64,000 nucleotides of DNA from Agelaius tricolor (Eukaryota > Chordata > Aves > Passeriformes > Icteridae), in contig JALJCS010000009.1 of the NCBI GenBank assembly GCA_023055355.1, positions 46,654,501-46,718,500 of the forward strand, in the 5' to 3' direction. The translations under genes were made by a program, and so were the position numbers. The notes under the pieces are model-generated. The model saw nothing but the letters and a program-made list of their open reading frames with translations, searched no databases and was not told where the DNA came from. Shown here piece by piece: positions 25,701-40,497 of this stretch (its first letter is position 1; the number at the start of each line of letters is the position of its first letter).

Positions 25701-27003
25701 AATGTCTTCTGCATTAACAGAGAAACTTTCCAGTCACAGTGAGCTGAGAAACTGATTCTTGAATGACATTTATTTGAGAGCACCTTCATCAGAGCCAGGA
25801 TGTACCCTGCACAAATTCTCCTCTACCTTCACCTAGTCACAAGAGACATCCAAAAGCTTATATGAAAGGCTCTTCTGCAGTCACTCTGTCCATGATATCC
25901 CCCAAAAAGAAAAGACCCAAAAGTTTTTATAGTGCTACACATTAGCCAACTATTGAAATCAGAACAAATGAAACCAAGGAAGCTGCCAGCAGCCTGGGTA
26001 GGCAGCAATGCAGCCTAACGTGACAAACTACTTGCAGGCTTTTGAAATATAAGAAAGGAGGCATTTTCCTCACTTTTGCTTGGATTATTTTGATTCTAAC
26101 CCAATTTTTGGTTGATGGAAAAACTCTCATTAATCTCAGTCACGCAAGCTCTAGCCTGCCTGGCACAACACCAGCTATTAGGGAAGCAGGGAATGTTAGC
26201 CTTCTCTCCTCAAATACTGATGAACCAGTTTCCATTACTGACATGATCAGCCTGATTTGTTCAAATAACCATAAGAGTGACCACTAAAAAAAAGCTAAGT
26301 TGTCCACACTCGATTTCAGACTAGGTGCCCAAAAGTTTAAGGTACTGAGTATGGCCAGCTCTCAAAGAAATCTAATGTTTCTGAAGAAACTCAGCGATTT
26401 AGAAAGCTGTCAAGATCAGAAACAGAATCATTATTTTTCCAATCAGCCTTTTAAATTTTGTCTGAATTTTACTAACTTTAGCCATGTACAGAACTCATTG
26501 AAGTTGGATATTTTTGTTGTTGTTGTTAGAGTTGTTTCTGTTATGGTTTGTTTTTCCTGATGTGGTTTTGTTTCTTTTTTGAACAATTGTCTTTTACATG
26601 ACAGTAAAAAAATGCCACAGCATTCCTTTCTCTAGCTACAAACCAAACAAGATAAGAGTGATTTCGCTGTTACTTTTCTCTGACTACATGAAAAAAACAT
26701 GACCAAAAATTTCAGGTCCATAAATTTGACTAATAAACACGTAAAGATTGAGTCACAAGATGCATGACTGCAGAACGATGGATTGAGATTATGTCATGAA
26801 TTATTTTTTTGGTGAAGTTTAGGAAAAAAAAAAAAACTATGGAGCAGGAGTCAGATACATCTTTCTCCCTAAAAAATGATGCTGAAACCAATAAAATTCC
26901 TCCCATGAATATGCAGAGCAGGGTTTAGACTGTACTCCTTTTGTTCTGTATGAATTATCCATCACATTTCTATTGTATATTATTAAAGTGACTTGCTTTA
27001 TCC

Positions 27004-27090
27004 TCCCAACCCCCACATCTGTGCTGCTGTAATTTATGTGAATTACGGTTAATGATCATTTGCATTATGCTTAATCAGCATATCAATAAT
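27004..27090. promoter_or_regulatory. Homeodomain/POU site cluster (enhancer candidate)
   Basis: A short stretch holds an octamer motif ATTTGCAT (27058-27065) with several TAAT/ATTA-type cores around it (GTAATTTATG, GGTTAATGATC, GCTTAATCAGC). Such density suggests a neural enhancer in a neurally expressed gene, but AT-rich DNA gives TAAT cores by chance. Confidence 0.25.
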
Positions 27091-27165
27091 ATACTCTGCA
27101 CAGAGTAAGTAGCTCTTCTTTCTTTCCCTTTTAATGAAACCTATAGAAATGGAGCTGGGGTTTGA

Positions 27166-27429
27166 CTGATTGGCATCACAAAAAGGTTGCCTGGGCAGGT
27201 GCTGGGGATGGTGGCACAGGACAGGGGCCTTGTGGCTGCTGCCAATCATGCTCAAGCATCAGCAAAACCTGCTATTATATTTTTTAATTCTTGTGCCTTG
27301 CTATCTGGAGGGGCCAATGCTTTGCGCCGACAGGGTTTTAATGAGCTTGACCAGATCAGTGTTCCTGGAGCCAAGGCTGTGGCTGTGTGGGATGGTTCAA
27401 GGAGAGATCACATTCTTCCAGGGTGATAT
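27166..27429 (+). other. Unassigned GC-richer block with an 87-codon stop-free frame
   Basis: After a TGA at 27163 one frame stays open from CTG at 27166 to a TGA at 27427. It reads RLPGQVLGMVAQDRGLVAAA, then NHAQASAKPA, later GGANALRRQGFNELDQ, then ISVPGAKAVAVWDGSRR. Base composition is clearly higher in GC than the neighbours and the residue mix looks protein-like, but there is no in-frame ATG near the start and I do not recognise a family. A retrocopied gene fragment or decayed transposon piece is possible. Confidence 0.25.
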
Positions 27430-28986
27430 TACTCACCAGAGTCTAAACCACTGCCATCACAGCGTGCTCATGTGGGATACACAAACCCCTGAATACCAAT
27501 GAGCTACAAACCTTAACATGAATATTCAGGAATTTCTGGAAAGCTATTATTACATATGCCTAAGTCAAGAGAACTTATAGAAATACAGAAGAACCAATCA
27601 ATTCGGGTCATTTTGCCAGAAATCAATCAATATCATGTATCAACAGGATAAAATTATTAACTTAGTAAGAGGTTTGTTAAACACTTCAGTTAAATTATTT
27701 TTAAAAACTCTGTAAGTCACCAGCTTTGGTGTCCTGACATTTATGTGAACACTGCTGCACGCTTGAGAGGAACTGGCACGACACCAATATTCTCATTTGT
27801 GAGTCACAGCCTCCAGTGCAGCTCTATCAGCTTTACCTTCTAAATCACTGCTCTGCTATTAGCAATCTTTCAATATGATGTGACATCTTTATTATAATGT
27901 TTTTCCACTGAAGCTTAAGTTCATATTTTAGCTCAAGAGACAGACACAGCCATATTTACCAGGTTTAATTAATTGACTATAAATAAAGGGCTGTAAGAAG
28001 AAGGCGCCTCTCTCACACGATGCTCAAGTTGTCACCATTTCACAGCAAAATGCCAATTGGGATAGGATAAACATTGTTATTTCTACACTTTGCATTTATA
28101 ATTCAATATGTAATCTTAAAATTTCAAGGTATTTTGAAGACTACAGTCTAGAGGCTCTGTTCTCTTCCAAAAACAGTCACAGCATATGATCTACATTAAT
28201 TTACTGCCACGCGATTTTTAACGAGGAATTTCATTAACTTGCAAGAACAGCAGTGAAATTCTATGATTTACTTTGGCTCCCATATCCGAGGATATGGCAG
28301 TAAATAGGAACAGCATGTACAAACACACGCAAACAACAACTTGGGCTGGATTTACCTGACAAAAACTTGCAAAAGCCAATAAAATTGACCTTGACAGATC
28401 CAGGGGCCCTTTTTGGTGGGAGAATGTAGCACATCTGTTTTCCTTATAGCCCCCATGATACCCTGCATCATTCCCTACCAACTGTTTCAGGCATCCAAGG
28501 CAGGAGAGACACAGCTGCAGGGAGCAGAGCAGCAGATCTGCACAGCTGCAAGGAGCTAAGCAGAGCAGGAGAGCAAAGCAGAGGAGCAGTGGGAGCTGGG
28601 AGAGAAAGGCTTCAAAAAAAAATGCAAGTGAAAAAAAGAAAACCACACTGATGAACTAGAAATTGCTGGAGAGTTCCCTCTTGGACATCCTGTTTAGAGA
28701 TGTTTCTTGTTGGGAAAAGTCAGCAGAAAAAGCCACTAGGAGGAAACCTGAACCCTCTTCCCACTTCTTTCCCATGAGAATGGAGCAATTTTATCCAGAG
28801 ACACGGAGAGAACTCGAAAAATGAACCAAACCATCCTTAAATACTGCTAAACACCTGCTTAATGCCTAATATCAAGAAGGCACAACTTAAACATTAGCAA
28901 AGGAATCCCATGAGGTAGAGATGCAAAGGCACTGTTAACACTGATTCTGTAAAAGTGATAAAGGCCAATCAACAGCTTGCCCAAAG

Positions 28987-28988
<2 letters not shown>

Positions 28989-29017
<29 letters not shown>
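28989..29017. repeat. Poly(A) tract of 29
   Basis: Uninterrupted A run followed by GAAGAAAAGAAAGAAAG, an A-rich microsatellite. No retrocopied gene is recognisable on either side. Confidence 0.9.
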
Positions 29018-29025
<8 letters not shown>

Positions 29026-29933
29026 GAAAGAAAGAACAAAGAACAGCGAAAGAAAGCCTCACAGGTGCCTTCTTTCAGCAAAAACTTGGTGGCTCAGCCT
29101 CCTTCTCTGAGAGCAAGGGTATGGGGGTTCTGGACATTGGGGTTCAACTGCTACTGGTTTTTTGTGTTTGGGGGAAACAGAATGCAGGAATGCAAGAGTC
29201 ATCCTGCATATCTGCATGATGTAATGCAGAAAGAGAGAGGTGGGATGTTCCTACACACAAACACACATTTCACAGAGACCTGGAGGTGGGGAGTGAACAC
29301 ATAGCATCACTATACAGATATGCACCATTTAGTCATCAATATGATGTTATTCAAGAAATTTTTTTAAAGAGTCTTGCTGGGAAAAACTATGTAGAAATGA
29401 TGGAGTTAGCAAATTGGAAAGCGCAGGTGCTTCGAGTCTGCACTTCTAAATCTTCCAAAAGAATACCTAGTTTCATTAGATGTGGATACAAGGTAAACAA
29501 AACAACCAACAACCACTCCAGAACATTATGTAGACATTTCTGTAGTAATACTTTAACTCATGACTTGAACAGTTTAGCAAGAATTCGGCACAAAAGTTAC
29601 AAATAAGTACTTACATCAGCCACGTATGTCCACACAGCTTTCACCTCCCACCACTTCCATCTGAGCAAATTAGCAAGTAACGCCATGAAACAGGGCCGTG
29701 ATCTCTTTTAGAAATACACTTTATGACAGAGAAGGAGCAGTACCTAATGAGAACTTTTTGCTGCTGTTGTTCAGTGCACCTCTTGCTTTCATGTTTCTCC
29801 CCAAGGAATGGGTCCTTCCTGGGGTTTACCTGCAGTGGGATGGGTGTTCTAAATAGAAGGCCCCACACCTGTGTAAACCTTATTTTGCAAGCTCAGAGCA
29901 GATTATTTCTGCATCTCCAAAGCCCCAGCCTTA

Positions 29934-30140
<207 letters not shown>

Positions 30141-33100
30141 TTAACCTCAGTTACCCACACCCAGAGCTGTGTTTATTTGAGGACCCTGTGAGCAGATGAT
30201 TTGTTCAGGTGGCCAGGCAGTGAAGCTGTACAGAAGAAAAAAGACAAATGAAAAGGATCATCTCCTTTAGCTTAAAACACTATGAGCAGCAGACAGGGCA
30301 ACTTCTGAAAACCAGAAAAGTGACAAAAAACAAACAAGGGATCATGGCTAAAATTAATTGCAGCAGGGGGTGAGAACAGAACTCTTCTATCAGCTGCACA
30401 AACCACAGCGTTTTCCCCTCGGATTCTTGAAATGTGGGTCACTGCATCTAACTGAAATGGTGAGATCTGAATATTTAAATCATTATTTGATTAAAGGCAT
30501 CCATTTGGCATCTATAATCTTCTCAGAATACAGGAATAAATAATGAAAGCTGATTAAAGTCCTTCCTGCAGTTCTTTCTTGCTTCTGATCTAATTTGTTC
30601 TCAAATTGTCTTGCAGTAGAGTAGTGTTTTCTAAATGTAATGTGTAACACATTAGATACAAGAGTAATTATTTACAATGTTACAAGTTCAGACAAACCTG
30701 CTTTTAAAGAGAGCCATCAATTGATTGCTAATCTTGCTGGTTTGGTTTTTTTGGTTGTTTTTTTTTTTTTTTTTTTGAGTCATGCAATAATTTTCAGTGT
30801 GAAAAGGAAGATTTTATTTGTAAACAGTTTCACAGGCATTTTCCAGTCAATCAAATCTCAGTGGATTTATACCTTATTTTAAACACAAAAGGTATTTAAA
30901 ATAAATATGTACATCAAAATTAAAGGATATTCTTCTTTTAGCATTTATTTGTTTCCTTCAAGCACAAAAGTAAATTCTTTTTCCTCATCTTGGTCATACA
31001 GCCTCCACATGCTTGATCACACACTTCCCTAAGTAACCACTTCTTTATCAACATAAAGCAGAACAGGTGAATTTATACAAAATACTATATAAAAGAAAAT
31101 AGCCTGTATATAAATATCAACTAATGAAGTATTAATACTTCATAGCAACACTGTAATATTTATTATCTGCAATCTGAGCTTACTTTTGTTGGGTGTGTTC
31201 ACCACCCCCAACACCCCCTTTATATTTTTTTCCCCTTCAGTACAGAAATAATGATAATGAGAAATGAAATAAATCTCAGCATATGCTAGGGCATTTTAAC
31301 ACCTGACAATGACAGATTTATTAGAGGTAGCCACTGTAGCAGCTTCTTCTTCTATTTGTTAACCTGAAGGGTTGTCACTGCTGCCAGAACCAGATGGCCT
31401 GAGCATAGGTGTTCCAAGTAAACAGAAGAACAGCAAACAAAAAATGAAGAACAATGTCTATGAATCAGCTGAGTTAAGCTATTTGTATTATTTCATCATT
31501 CTCCTTTTAACTGCTGTTTAATTTTGGACACCACTTTAAAAAAAAAAAGAGCTCTGAAGGCATTATTTTTACTGTTAATTAGAATGTGCAGAAGGAGACG
31601 CAGGTGTACAGTATTAAAAATAAGGCTGTGCTATAAAGAACCATAAATAAACATATTTTCTACATTTTTGTGCACACATATTTGTGCTTTGTATGGATAT
31701 ATGTGCACTGCTCTACTGCCAGGACTGAGCTGCTCTGCCATCTATGTGAGAAAAATGTTTCCCCCTGCAGTTATACTCCCCTTTAAAAGAAAACAATAGC
31801 ACTGTTTTATCTACATCAATAAACACAATATCTTTACTAATCTTACAGAAAGAACATAATCCAGTGCTACATATTTCTTAGCCCTGAATCAAGTCCTCAA
31901 TCACATAGACAAAGAAAAATCAGTCAGTCCTTTATTGAGTGCACAGGGCCCTAGGCAGGCAACTCTGCAGCAAGGTTTGCATCCATAAAAAGGAAACAGC
32001 AATAAAAATTCAAAAGGAAAAGTGCACTTCTCATTTTTTGTTAGCAGAAATTCCCACAGATTCTGGATCTCCTGGGATGAGACAGATCTGTTTGCCATGC
32101 ATCTGCACCGCATGGTGCTGAAGGAAGTGTGACTCCTGAGGAAAATCCCTTGGCAAGAAGTGGCTGAGGCAAATCACCCAGGAGCAAACTTTAGTGATAT
32201 ATTTTATATATAATAAATGATATATATTATTATTATATTAATGATACATTATTTATTCTTTCAGGACAAGGTCCTTGAAAACATGATTGCGGCCACTCTG
32301 AAATTTATTAACTCAGTCCAAACTCAGTTTCATCTGCAAAACACATCCAGGCAATGGACCCACAGCTTGGTGAAAGTTCCCCCTCTCTAGATCTGCCTGC
32401 AGGTCCATCTTGCCCTCACAGGCATCACTACAGGACATGGGTGGTAATTAAATGTTCAGTGTCCTCCACAACAGGTGGGTACCTCAGCCATGGGGCAACC
32501 TGATATCATCAGGATCAAATCTATGAAGTTAAGAATAATTTTTCAGTTCTCTCCTTCATTCCACTTTCCTCACCTCCTTCAGACTGGAACCACTACTTTT
32601 CCATGCTCAAACCTGTTTCACTACATTTTAGAAGTCCTTGCAAGGGAGGTTTTCACTCTGGCTACAGGAAGCTTCTGGTTCAGATGGGTGTTGCGCTGTT
32701 CTTTAATAGTATCTAAAATGCAAAAAATTTCCTTTCAAGTAGTAACTTCAAAAAAACCACCTTCTTCTTCCTGATAAAAGCTTCTAGGACACTCATTTTC
32801 CCCGTGAGTTCCAGAGAGTTGTACACCTTGACAGAGAGGAAACAATAATGCAGAACTCAGAAGATGCAATCCTGGTCTCTAGACAAAAATGACTGGGAGA
32901 AGCAATGGTTCATTTTGTCATTGTATGTCCTAACACCATATATTAATCTGGAAACTGGAGGAGAAAATAGCATTTCCCTACACTAAGACATAAGAAATAC
33001 ATAAAGAATGGATTAGAAATTCATTATCTGATTTATTTTTCTTCATGGATTTGGATGGTTAGGTAAAGAGTAAAAATGGAAAACTTCACGCAATCACTTG

Positions 33101-36100
33101 ATTCCTACATTAACTCATCACAACTTTTAATCCTGATAGATCCTTTAGTGTAACAACAAACAACACTTGGTCAGGTCCATTTTGTGAACCAATTAATGAA
33201 GTGTTTCATGAAGATGTACTCAGCTAGATTCTCACCGGCAGGCATTTTTCAGTGTGATCCTCATTTGTTTTCCCATATACTATTAAAGTTAAATGAAAGC
33301 CAATACTTAAATAGCCTACAAATGCCTACAGCCATATATTTACTAGATGAAAGAAGTTTATGAGTTTCTCACACAACTCATTTGCTCTCCTTGTACCAAC
33401 TCCTCCTGCAAAACTATGTTACCATCACTCCACTGGTTCCTACAAAAATCCCTGAAGTTGACCAGCCAGTTACCAGGGGTAACTCTTAAAAGAAAGCTGA
33501 ACAGTTTCTTTGCTAGTGACAATTCTTTCCAACAGAATGCCTTGGAAAAGATTCCTGGTTGTGCTGAGAAGACACAGAGGAGCTCTCATAAAGCAACTTT
33601 AAGTAAATAAATAAAGTGCTGTCTAACTAGCTCGGTGTCCTGCATTGGTTCCCATCATATAATTACCTTGATTTAAAGCTAGTGGTAATTCTAAGGGAGA
33701 ATTTACTGGCATTAAGACGAGCAGCCATGACTTCTGACTCTGAAAATCAGTGATTTGGTCCTCCTGTACAACAGCCCTGCTCTCCACACTACAATGCAGT
33801 ATTTCTGCCAATACAGCACGCCCCTAAAATGCCACTTAAGAATATTTTCTCTTTCTAGAGACTCTTTGCTGCCTTATTCTCTTGGCCTTCCCCATGCACA
33901 GCCACAGGAGAAAGCATTATCAGCTCCCTCCATGTGGATTTCCAGGGGGTAAATCCAACCTCTCTCCAGAACTGGAGTAGGGATGTGGATGTGAAACACA
34001 AAGCTCCCTCAGTCTCCCTCTCACAGCATTAGCAGAAGATGAATGGAGGCTTGGGTGGAATATGACACTCGTGCTACCAGAAACTGCTTCCAGATTTGGG
34101 AGTGATGGTCCAGGGCTCACTAACAGCATGTTTCATCAGGAGGGATGTCAGGGAAGGAAAAGAACCCTAAAACTAAACTGATTCCTGAACACAGTCTGAA
34201 AGCTGCAGCATTTCCAGAAACACATGGGGTAATAACTGCCACAATGAGATGAATACAGTATAAATACCTCCCACAAGAATAAAAATAAACAAACAAATCT
34301 CATGCCAGGTAGAATCACTCGGAAATTCCCCTCACTGCTGAAGAAATGAGGAAAACCTGCTAGGGGACATTATCCTGCAACTTGCAATATTTAGAGAACC
34401 ACCTACAAACTTCACCAGTGGAAAGCATTCCCAAATTTTCTTCTTTGCATAGAAAATACAGAGCAATAGCCAATGTCAAGAGATATTGAAATACTTTTTC
34501 TTCAGCTAATTAACATTTTCCATTAATATTAAAAAAATGCATAAAAAAACCTCACACCACTATGTTGTCTTCTCTTGTCTGGCAACAAACTTTGAGTTTT
34601 TACCCTGGCTGGTTATTAAAAAAAAGCCAACAAATGAGAAAAATTAAATTTTCTATGCAACAACAAAAACAAAACCAAAACCAAAAAATGGTGACTGTCT
34701 AATTGAAATGTGCCATATAATCCCAAGCAGCAAAGAAAATACTCTGCGGCAGAAAGTCAGCCAGAACTTGGTTTTGGGGTGGGACAGAGTGGAGTCAGCC
34801 CAAAGCCTGATGAACATATTTGGAATGGTGAACCCTTCCCAGCAAAGGGGGCTTGCACTTGTATTTTCATCCATGTATTTTTCATCTATGAACACAGATC
34901 TGAGCCTTCACAACTCTCCATTGCCCCAGCAGTGGCAGCAGATCACTTTTGTGATAATTCTGGGGCTAGAACCAACACTTATAGACAGGCAGGCAGAACT
35001 CAGGGCAAAGTTACACCTTGATGCAATTTTTGATTTCCAGCTAGGATCAGCTATCATGCCAATGTTGCCATGAAAACAGCTAAGGCAGACCAAGAAACCT
35101 TTGGGAAGGGACAACAAATAAAAAAGGGTGTCCAGCAGTGAAGCCTGGTTTTAAGTAGCCTGATTTGCTGCTTGCTTAATAATAAAAGTCAAGCCTCCTG
35201 TGATTTTATGGTCCTGCATTTCCCCTCAAATATTTTAGTGAAGATGTTAGCACTGCTCAGAAGAAAATAAAATAAAAACACCAGTAGAACTCTGCAGCCC
35301 TTTCCCAACCCACATGCCAACAGTTTGGCCCATTTACTGAAAAACTCTTTCCTAAAGCTGAGATTTCTGCTGAGCCCAAAGCCAGGCTGCAGCCCTGAGA
35401 GAGGCACAGCCCTGTGGGGTCTGCACTTCCAACCCTCCTTGCCTGAGCTGTGACACTGCACAACACAAATGTGATTTTGTGCAGAACATTCCAAATTTGG
35501 CAACTGTCATGTTCAATCTGTGGTCAAACTGCTGACTGAAGGACTCCACCAGGGTAAGGGCAAGGGATGAACAAGTAAACAAAAACCAAAATGAATTAAA
35601 AAACAGTTGCTGCAATACTGAACACAGGAATATTCAGAAAATACTCGAAAGACCAAGCATCGATTATTTTCACATAAGTGTTCAGTAAAAACTTTCCAAA
35701 ATTAAGAGATTTTGTCACAAATATCAGATGAAAAGACAAAAAACTAGCAAATTACGTCAAATTACCCTAGAGATTATTGCTTCTGCAGAACATAAAAGCT
35801 TCCACCATCAATTCAGATGATTTGGCAAATTCTAATTTCATGGCAGCTTCCCGCAGTTTTTGAATAGGAAGAATTTAATTTTCCTCCTCCCAGATTTTAC
35901 TTTTCTTATCAAACACGCTCCCCAAGAGCATCTGCGGCCAGATTTAGATACCTCAGCTTTTCCTACAGCTGAAAAAGAAGAAGAAGCAGCCAAAGCAGCA
36001 ACCCCTCACTGCAGGTTTCTCTCAAAAGGCTGCCATGAAGGAGGGAATGCAGGGCAGCAATCAGCAATGCAAGAATGCCTATAAATAAAAACATCACCTG

Positions 36101-39100
36101 CACTCCATGCTAAGTGGAAGCTCTCCAGTGGTCTTCCTCATTTTGCTAAGTATGGAGCCTGCCTGTGGAAAAGGGACAATAATCCACCCATTCTCAGTGA
36201 TGAACATGGGCAAAACAGGTTTTTATTTCTTTTTTATTACTTTGAAACATGAGCATTCTCTTGATATTGTTAAAGTGGCACAAAGCTCAATTTCCAAGTA
36301 TGCAAAAACATATGACTGGTGGTGGGCTGGAATGCACTGTTTATCAAAGGGGCCTAATAAGGTTTCAGTTTTATTAGGCTATTTCCTGTAAGTTGATATG
36401 TGCCAGTTCTTTTCTTTAAGACAAGGATATAAAAATTAAAAATGGATTAACCTAATGGGTTCCAAATTACTGTCGCCTTGGCTTCTTTGCATTTTTTTTT
36501 AAACAGTTCCAATTGGTCCTGTTCCAGTGCCTCCTACAAAAAGCAAGAGGCAGAAAGCTTCAGGATACCTGTATTAGAGTTTAGCTGAACTGACATTCAG
36601 ATACAAATCCTACAGATCTCATTCCATTCCACCACTCTGGCATTAAATCTGATACCACTGAGGCACCATGTTAAATATGCAAATGCAAAATGGGGGCTAC
36701 TGTGTTGAAAGGGAGTTTAAATTCCCTTTAAAACCCAAGTTATTTTCCTCCTCTCAGAGGAAAAAAAAAAATCCAGAAACTATGGATGAGATTGAGTTAC
36801 CTAAATCCTGCCAATCCCTGCCTTTTATCAGCCCAGAATAGAAGTGGGTCTCTTGTAGGATGTGTCATATTTGTCAGTCCCACTGGATGCCCAAACCCTG
36901 AGGCACATAAAATGGCACCACATGTTATGTCTAGCCAAAACTCAAGAGCAAACATTACTCAAATCATTTCAGTAAGTCCTAAAGCACTTCTCAGAAAGGT
37001 TTAACCACACTGCACATCTAACTCTTTTTACTTCTACATTCCCTTGGAAACAAAAAGTAATTTCCAGTATTCACTGGTTTTACAGAATTGAGCTCTCCGA
37101 AGGTCTGGTAGATTTGGAGCATGACAAAGATCCCCCTTGGGAAGACTTTTAGCAGCTTAAAGGGGAAAATAAATGTTGAGTCAGTGTCCAAGTTCACTTA
37201 AGGTAAGGTGAGAAGTCCAAGCCTACTATGACACGCTCAGTTTCCAGAATTCTAGACACCAGAAACTGTCACAGAAAAGACTCTTGGGCACACACAACAC
37301 CCCCAACTAAAAGTTCCAAGGTTCCCACAAATTTTACTGCAGTTCAAACATATTCAAAGCCCAGAAATCAACAAAATCCCCAGCAAGTGATCAATACCCC
37401 TTTGGAGGACAGAAATTTTTGAGACAGGGACCAGAGCATAAGTCCAGGAAATGGGTATTCATTTGTTAAAAAGGCTGTGATATCCCCCTGGTGAATCAAC
37501 TGGCAGCATGCCACAACTCAGAAAAAAATTTGGCTTTAAAGGAACTCCTCGCATGGGGCACAGAAAAACAAAAATAAATAGAGTTGGGTTGGGCTCGGTT
37601 TGAGTTTTGTTTTTCTAAGTTTAAAGCACAGAAGTCAAGAATTGTAAAACAATTCTGAGAATCCTGAAGCACTACATTTGGAAAGCCACATACTCAAGTG
37701 TGCCCTGATAACTTTGTCAAGCTTTTATTCTCTACCTCCATGAATAAAGATCCCCGCTTGCATGGAATGCTTGGGCCCTTAGATGGCTGCCCCACAGATA
37801 AAATAAACCCACAGAGCAAATGACTTAACACCACAGTGCAAATTGCAGGAGTAAAATGCCAATAGCATAAGAAATCTCCTCAAATGTCATGCTGAGAAAA
37901 TCAAGATGCTGAACCCATTTTTATTTTCCAATACAGTGATGTCACCAACATGATATTTTCATTGTTTGCCAGGTTAACAGAATTTATGGAGGTAATTAAT
38001 GCAGAACATGTGTGCTGAGCTATCCGTACGAAAAATGGAATTGCCCCGACTTCATTTGCTGCCTTTGCAACCAAAACCCCACTAACATCTTTTTTCACTA
38101 TTTCCATATGTGAGAAACACAAATATTTATAACAAAGGTAAATGACTGCTCTATTCCCATCTACCCACAAGACACTTTCAGACCCCTGTCTTCTGCTTAT
38201 TCTTCTGCTTCTACCACCTTACCACAAAGGGATCAAGTTTCCATTTTATTCCATAAACTAAGCATGTTCCTCACACTATTTCTCCAGTGTTTCTGTCCTT
38301 GGTTTGCATGGAAAACTTCTGTTTTAATTCCTTGGACACCCTATATCTAGCTCTAGTCCATCTTTCAGGAAAAACAATGTCATTAAACATTTCATTCTTC
38401 TCTTTTGTCTTTTCTTCTGGGCATCTACAGGGTCAAAGCATCCCCCCCTCTTGTAAAAAGAGGACTGGGCACATAACCCTCAAAATCAGAAAAACAAACA
38501 AAAAAAGATCTTTGCCTTCTACTCTTTCTGGCTGAATGTTGATTTCTGGAAGGGAAGGGACAGAAAAAAACGCACAGGCATGAGAGGAAGGGTGGGCAAG
38601 TGAGCTGAGAATAAAGAACCTGATGAGTTTTCCCTACAGCTGGATTTTCTTTGGAGAGTTTGGGTGAGCACAGAACATTCTCCACAGCTGGAGCCACGTA
38701 CTCCAGGAACGCTGAGCACTCAGGCATTGCCAGGACATTTGTTCTCTGGGGTAAATCATGGGAGAAAAGTTTTTTTAGGGTAAGGCCCTCACCATCTCAG
38801 AACCTAAAACCTAAAGGCCTCAAGTCAGTTTTCTCCATGAACATTAAGGCTGGGCAGACATAACTTGCCTTGCTTTTCTTTTCTTTTTTTTTTTCTTTTT
38901 TAAAGAAAGCACTGTCAGAGCAAGATTAAATAGAATGGTGAAAATGCCTTTACCCTTCCTTAACTGCAGCCTCTGTTGAAATTCACCACTGGTAAATCAG
39001 AGTCACGAAGCTTACTAATGTAAACAAAGCTCAGACTTTCAGGGAGGCAAGGAATTTCTTAATTTGTGCTTTGCTCACTCTTTGGATCCCTTTCAGGGCT

Positions 39101-40477
39101 GAATTCTGGGTCCCTAACTTTGTCAGTAATGAGGGAAAGTTTGGATTTTTTTTAATATTCAGATCTGATTTTCTTCATCTCTGCCTACTTTTTCTCTTCC
39201 TTTAATCATTTTCTCCCCTCCTAAAATGGATCTCTCAAAAAGCCTTGCCTCTTAAAAAAAAAAAAAATCAAGGAAAAACCCCCTCTAGCTGCCTTCTAAC
39301 TTCTCAGCAACTAAATTAAGCAATCCCATGTCACTGCTTATTATTTGTTACTGCACAAAGTTTGTGGGGAAGCCCATCACGGACCGAAATACATTTTTGT
39401 GATTTAATTGTAATTTATTTAAAGAGTAACTTGTCACTCTAGATTTTCTACAAACCCCTCCATTCCTAGGCACCAATTTAAAAGTTTCAGATTTTAATTG
39501 CTGTCCTCTTATGTGAGACAGCTATACTTTAGCAGGTTTAATTATTGTTTAAAAAAAAATGCCATGCAAATCTTTCTATCCAAATATAGATATAAAAACA
39601 TTATGAGAAACCAGCTGGAAATAAAAAAAAAGCCCCATTCCCCCACCATATTACACTAAACTGCCCTGACTGAACCTTAACATTCAACCTATTGTTCTCT
39701 TAATTGCTAGCAAGTTTCAACCACTGTTCGTTTGCTCTGCTATTCTTCTTTCATCAATACTTTTCCAGTAGATTAATGGGATTTTCCTCCATATTTTGCC
39801 TGAAACAGCAGGACACGGTAGTTAAATGAACAAAAAAAAAAAAAAAAAAGAAAAAGGAGAGTGGTACAAACCTTCCTGCTTACAATGTGTCTGATTTAAT
39901 AACATCCCTACAAATTTAAGGCTTTACGTGCTGGTTCCCCCTCACTCTCGCAGACTGGAACTTTTCTGTCACCATCCCAAGGTTTCTTTCAGGCAGGATT
40001 ATCTTTATTTCTACATCTTTATTTCTTTCATTCATTCACTGCAGAAATTTGAAAGGAACTTTCAGTTTAAGGGACTGAATTTTAATCTTGCATCTGTTTC
40101 ACGCTGCAAAATGAGAACTTGCACTTGGATTTAGCAAGCGCCTAGGAAACTAAAAGACACAAGATTTCTGCTGGGGATACAATCCTGAGCCCACAAATTG
40201 CTACCACACTCTGTTTCCAAAATTAAATTCCTGGGAGCTCATATCTAATCTTCTGAATTAACCTATTTTTTGTTTAAAAGTTCTTGTTTAGAACAAGTTT
40301 AAATATGTTTTTTTTTAAAAAAAAGCTACTGCTCTAAAGTGTTTACAGAAATAAGAGCTACCCCACTGTGGTGAATTTTTAGGAAAAACAATCATTTTAC
40401 AGTAGTCAGATGCTTTTGTAAACGAAAAAGTCTTCTATTTCACTCTATCATTTCTTATGACAAGTCTTTTCCTCCTC

Positions 40478-40497
40478 GCTGAAAATATATTTTCAGC
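40478..40497. repeat. 20-nt perfect palindrome
   Basis: GCTGAAAATATATTTTCAGC equals its own reverse complement. It lies in EPHA3 intron 1. Confidence 0.92.

Noticed and set aside
28218..28646. 142-codon minus-strand Leu/Cys-rich frame
   Set aside because: It arises from a purine-rich GAGCAG-type stretch; the hydrophobic residues reflect composition, with no start context or homology recognised.
28989..29017. Poly(A) as the tail of a processed pseudogene
   Set aside because: No recognisable mRNA-like sequence precedes it on plus and no target-site duplication was found.
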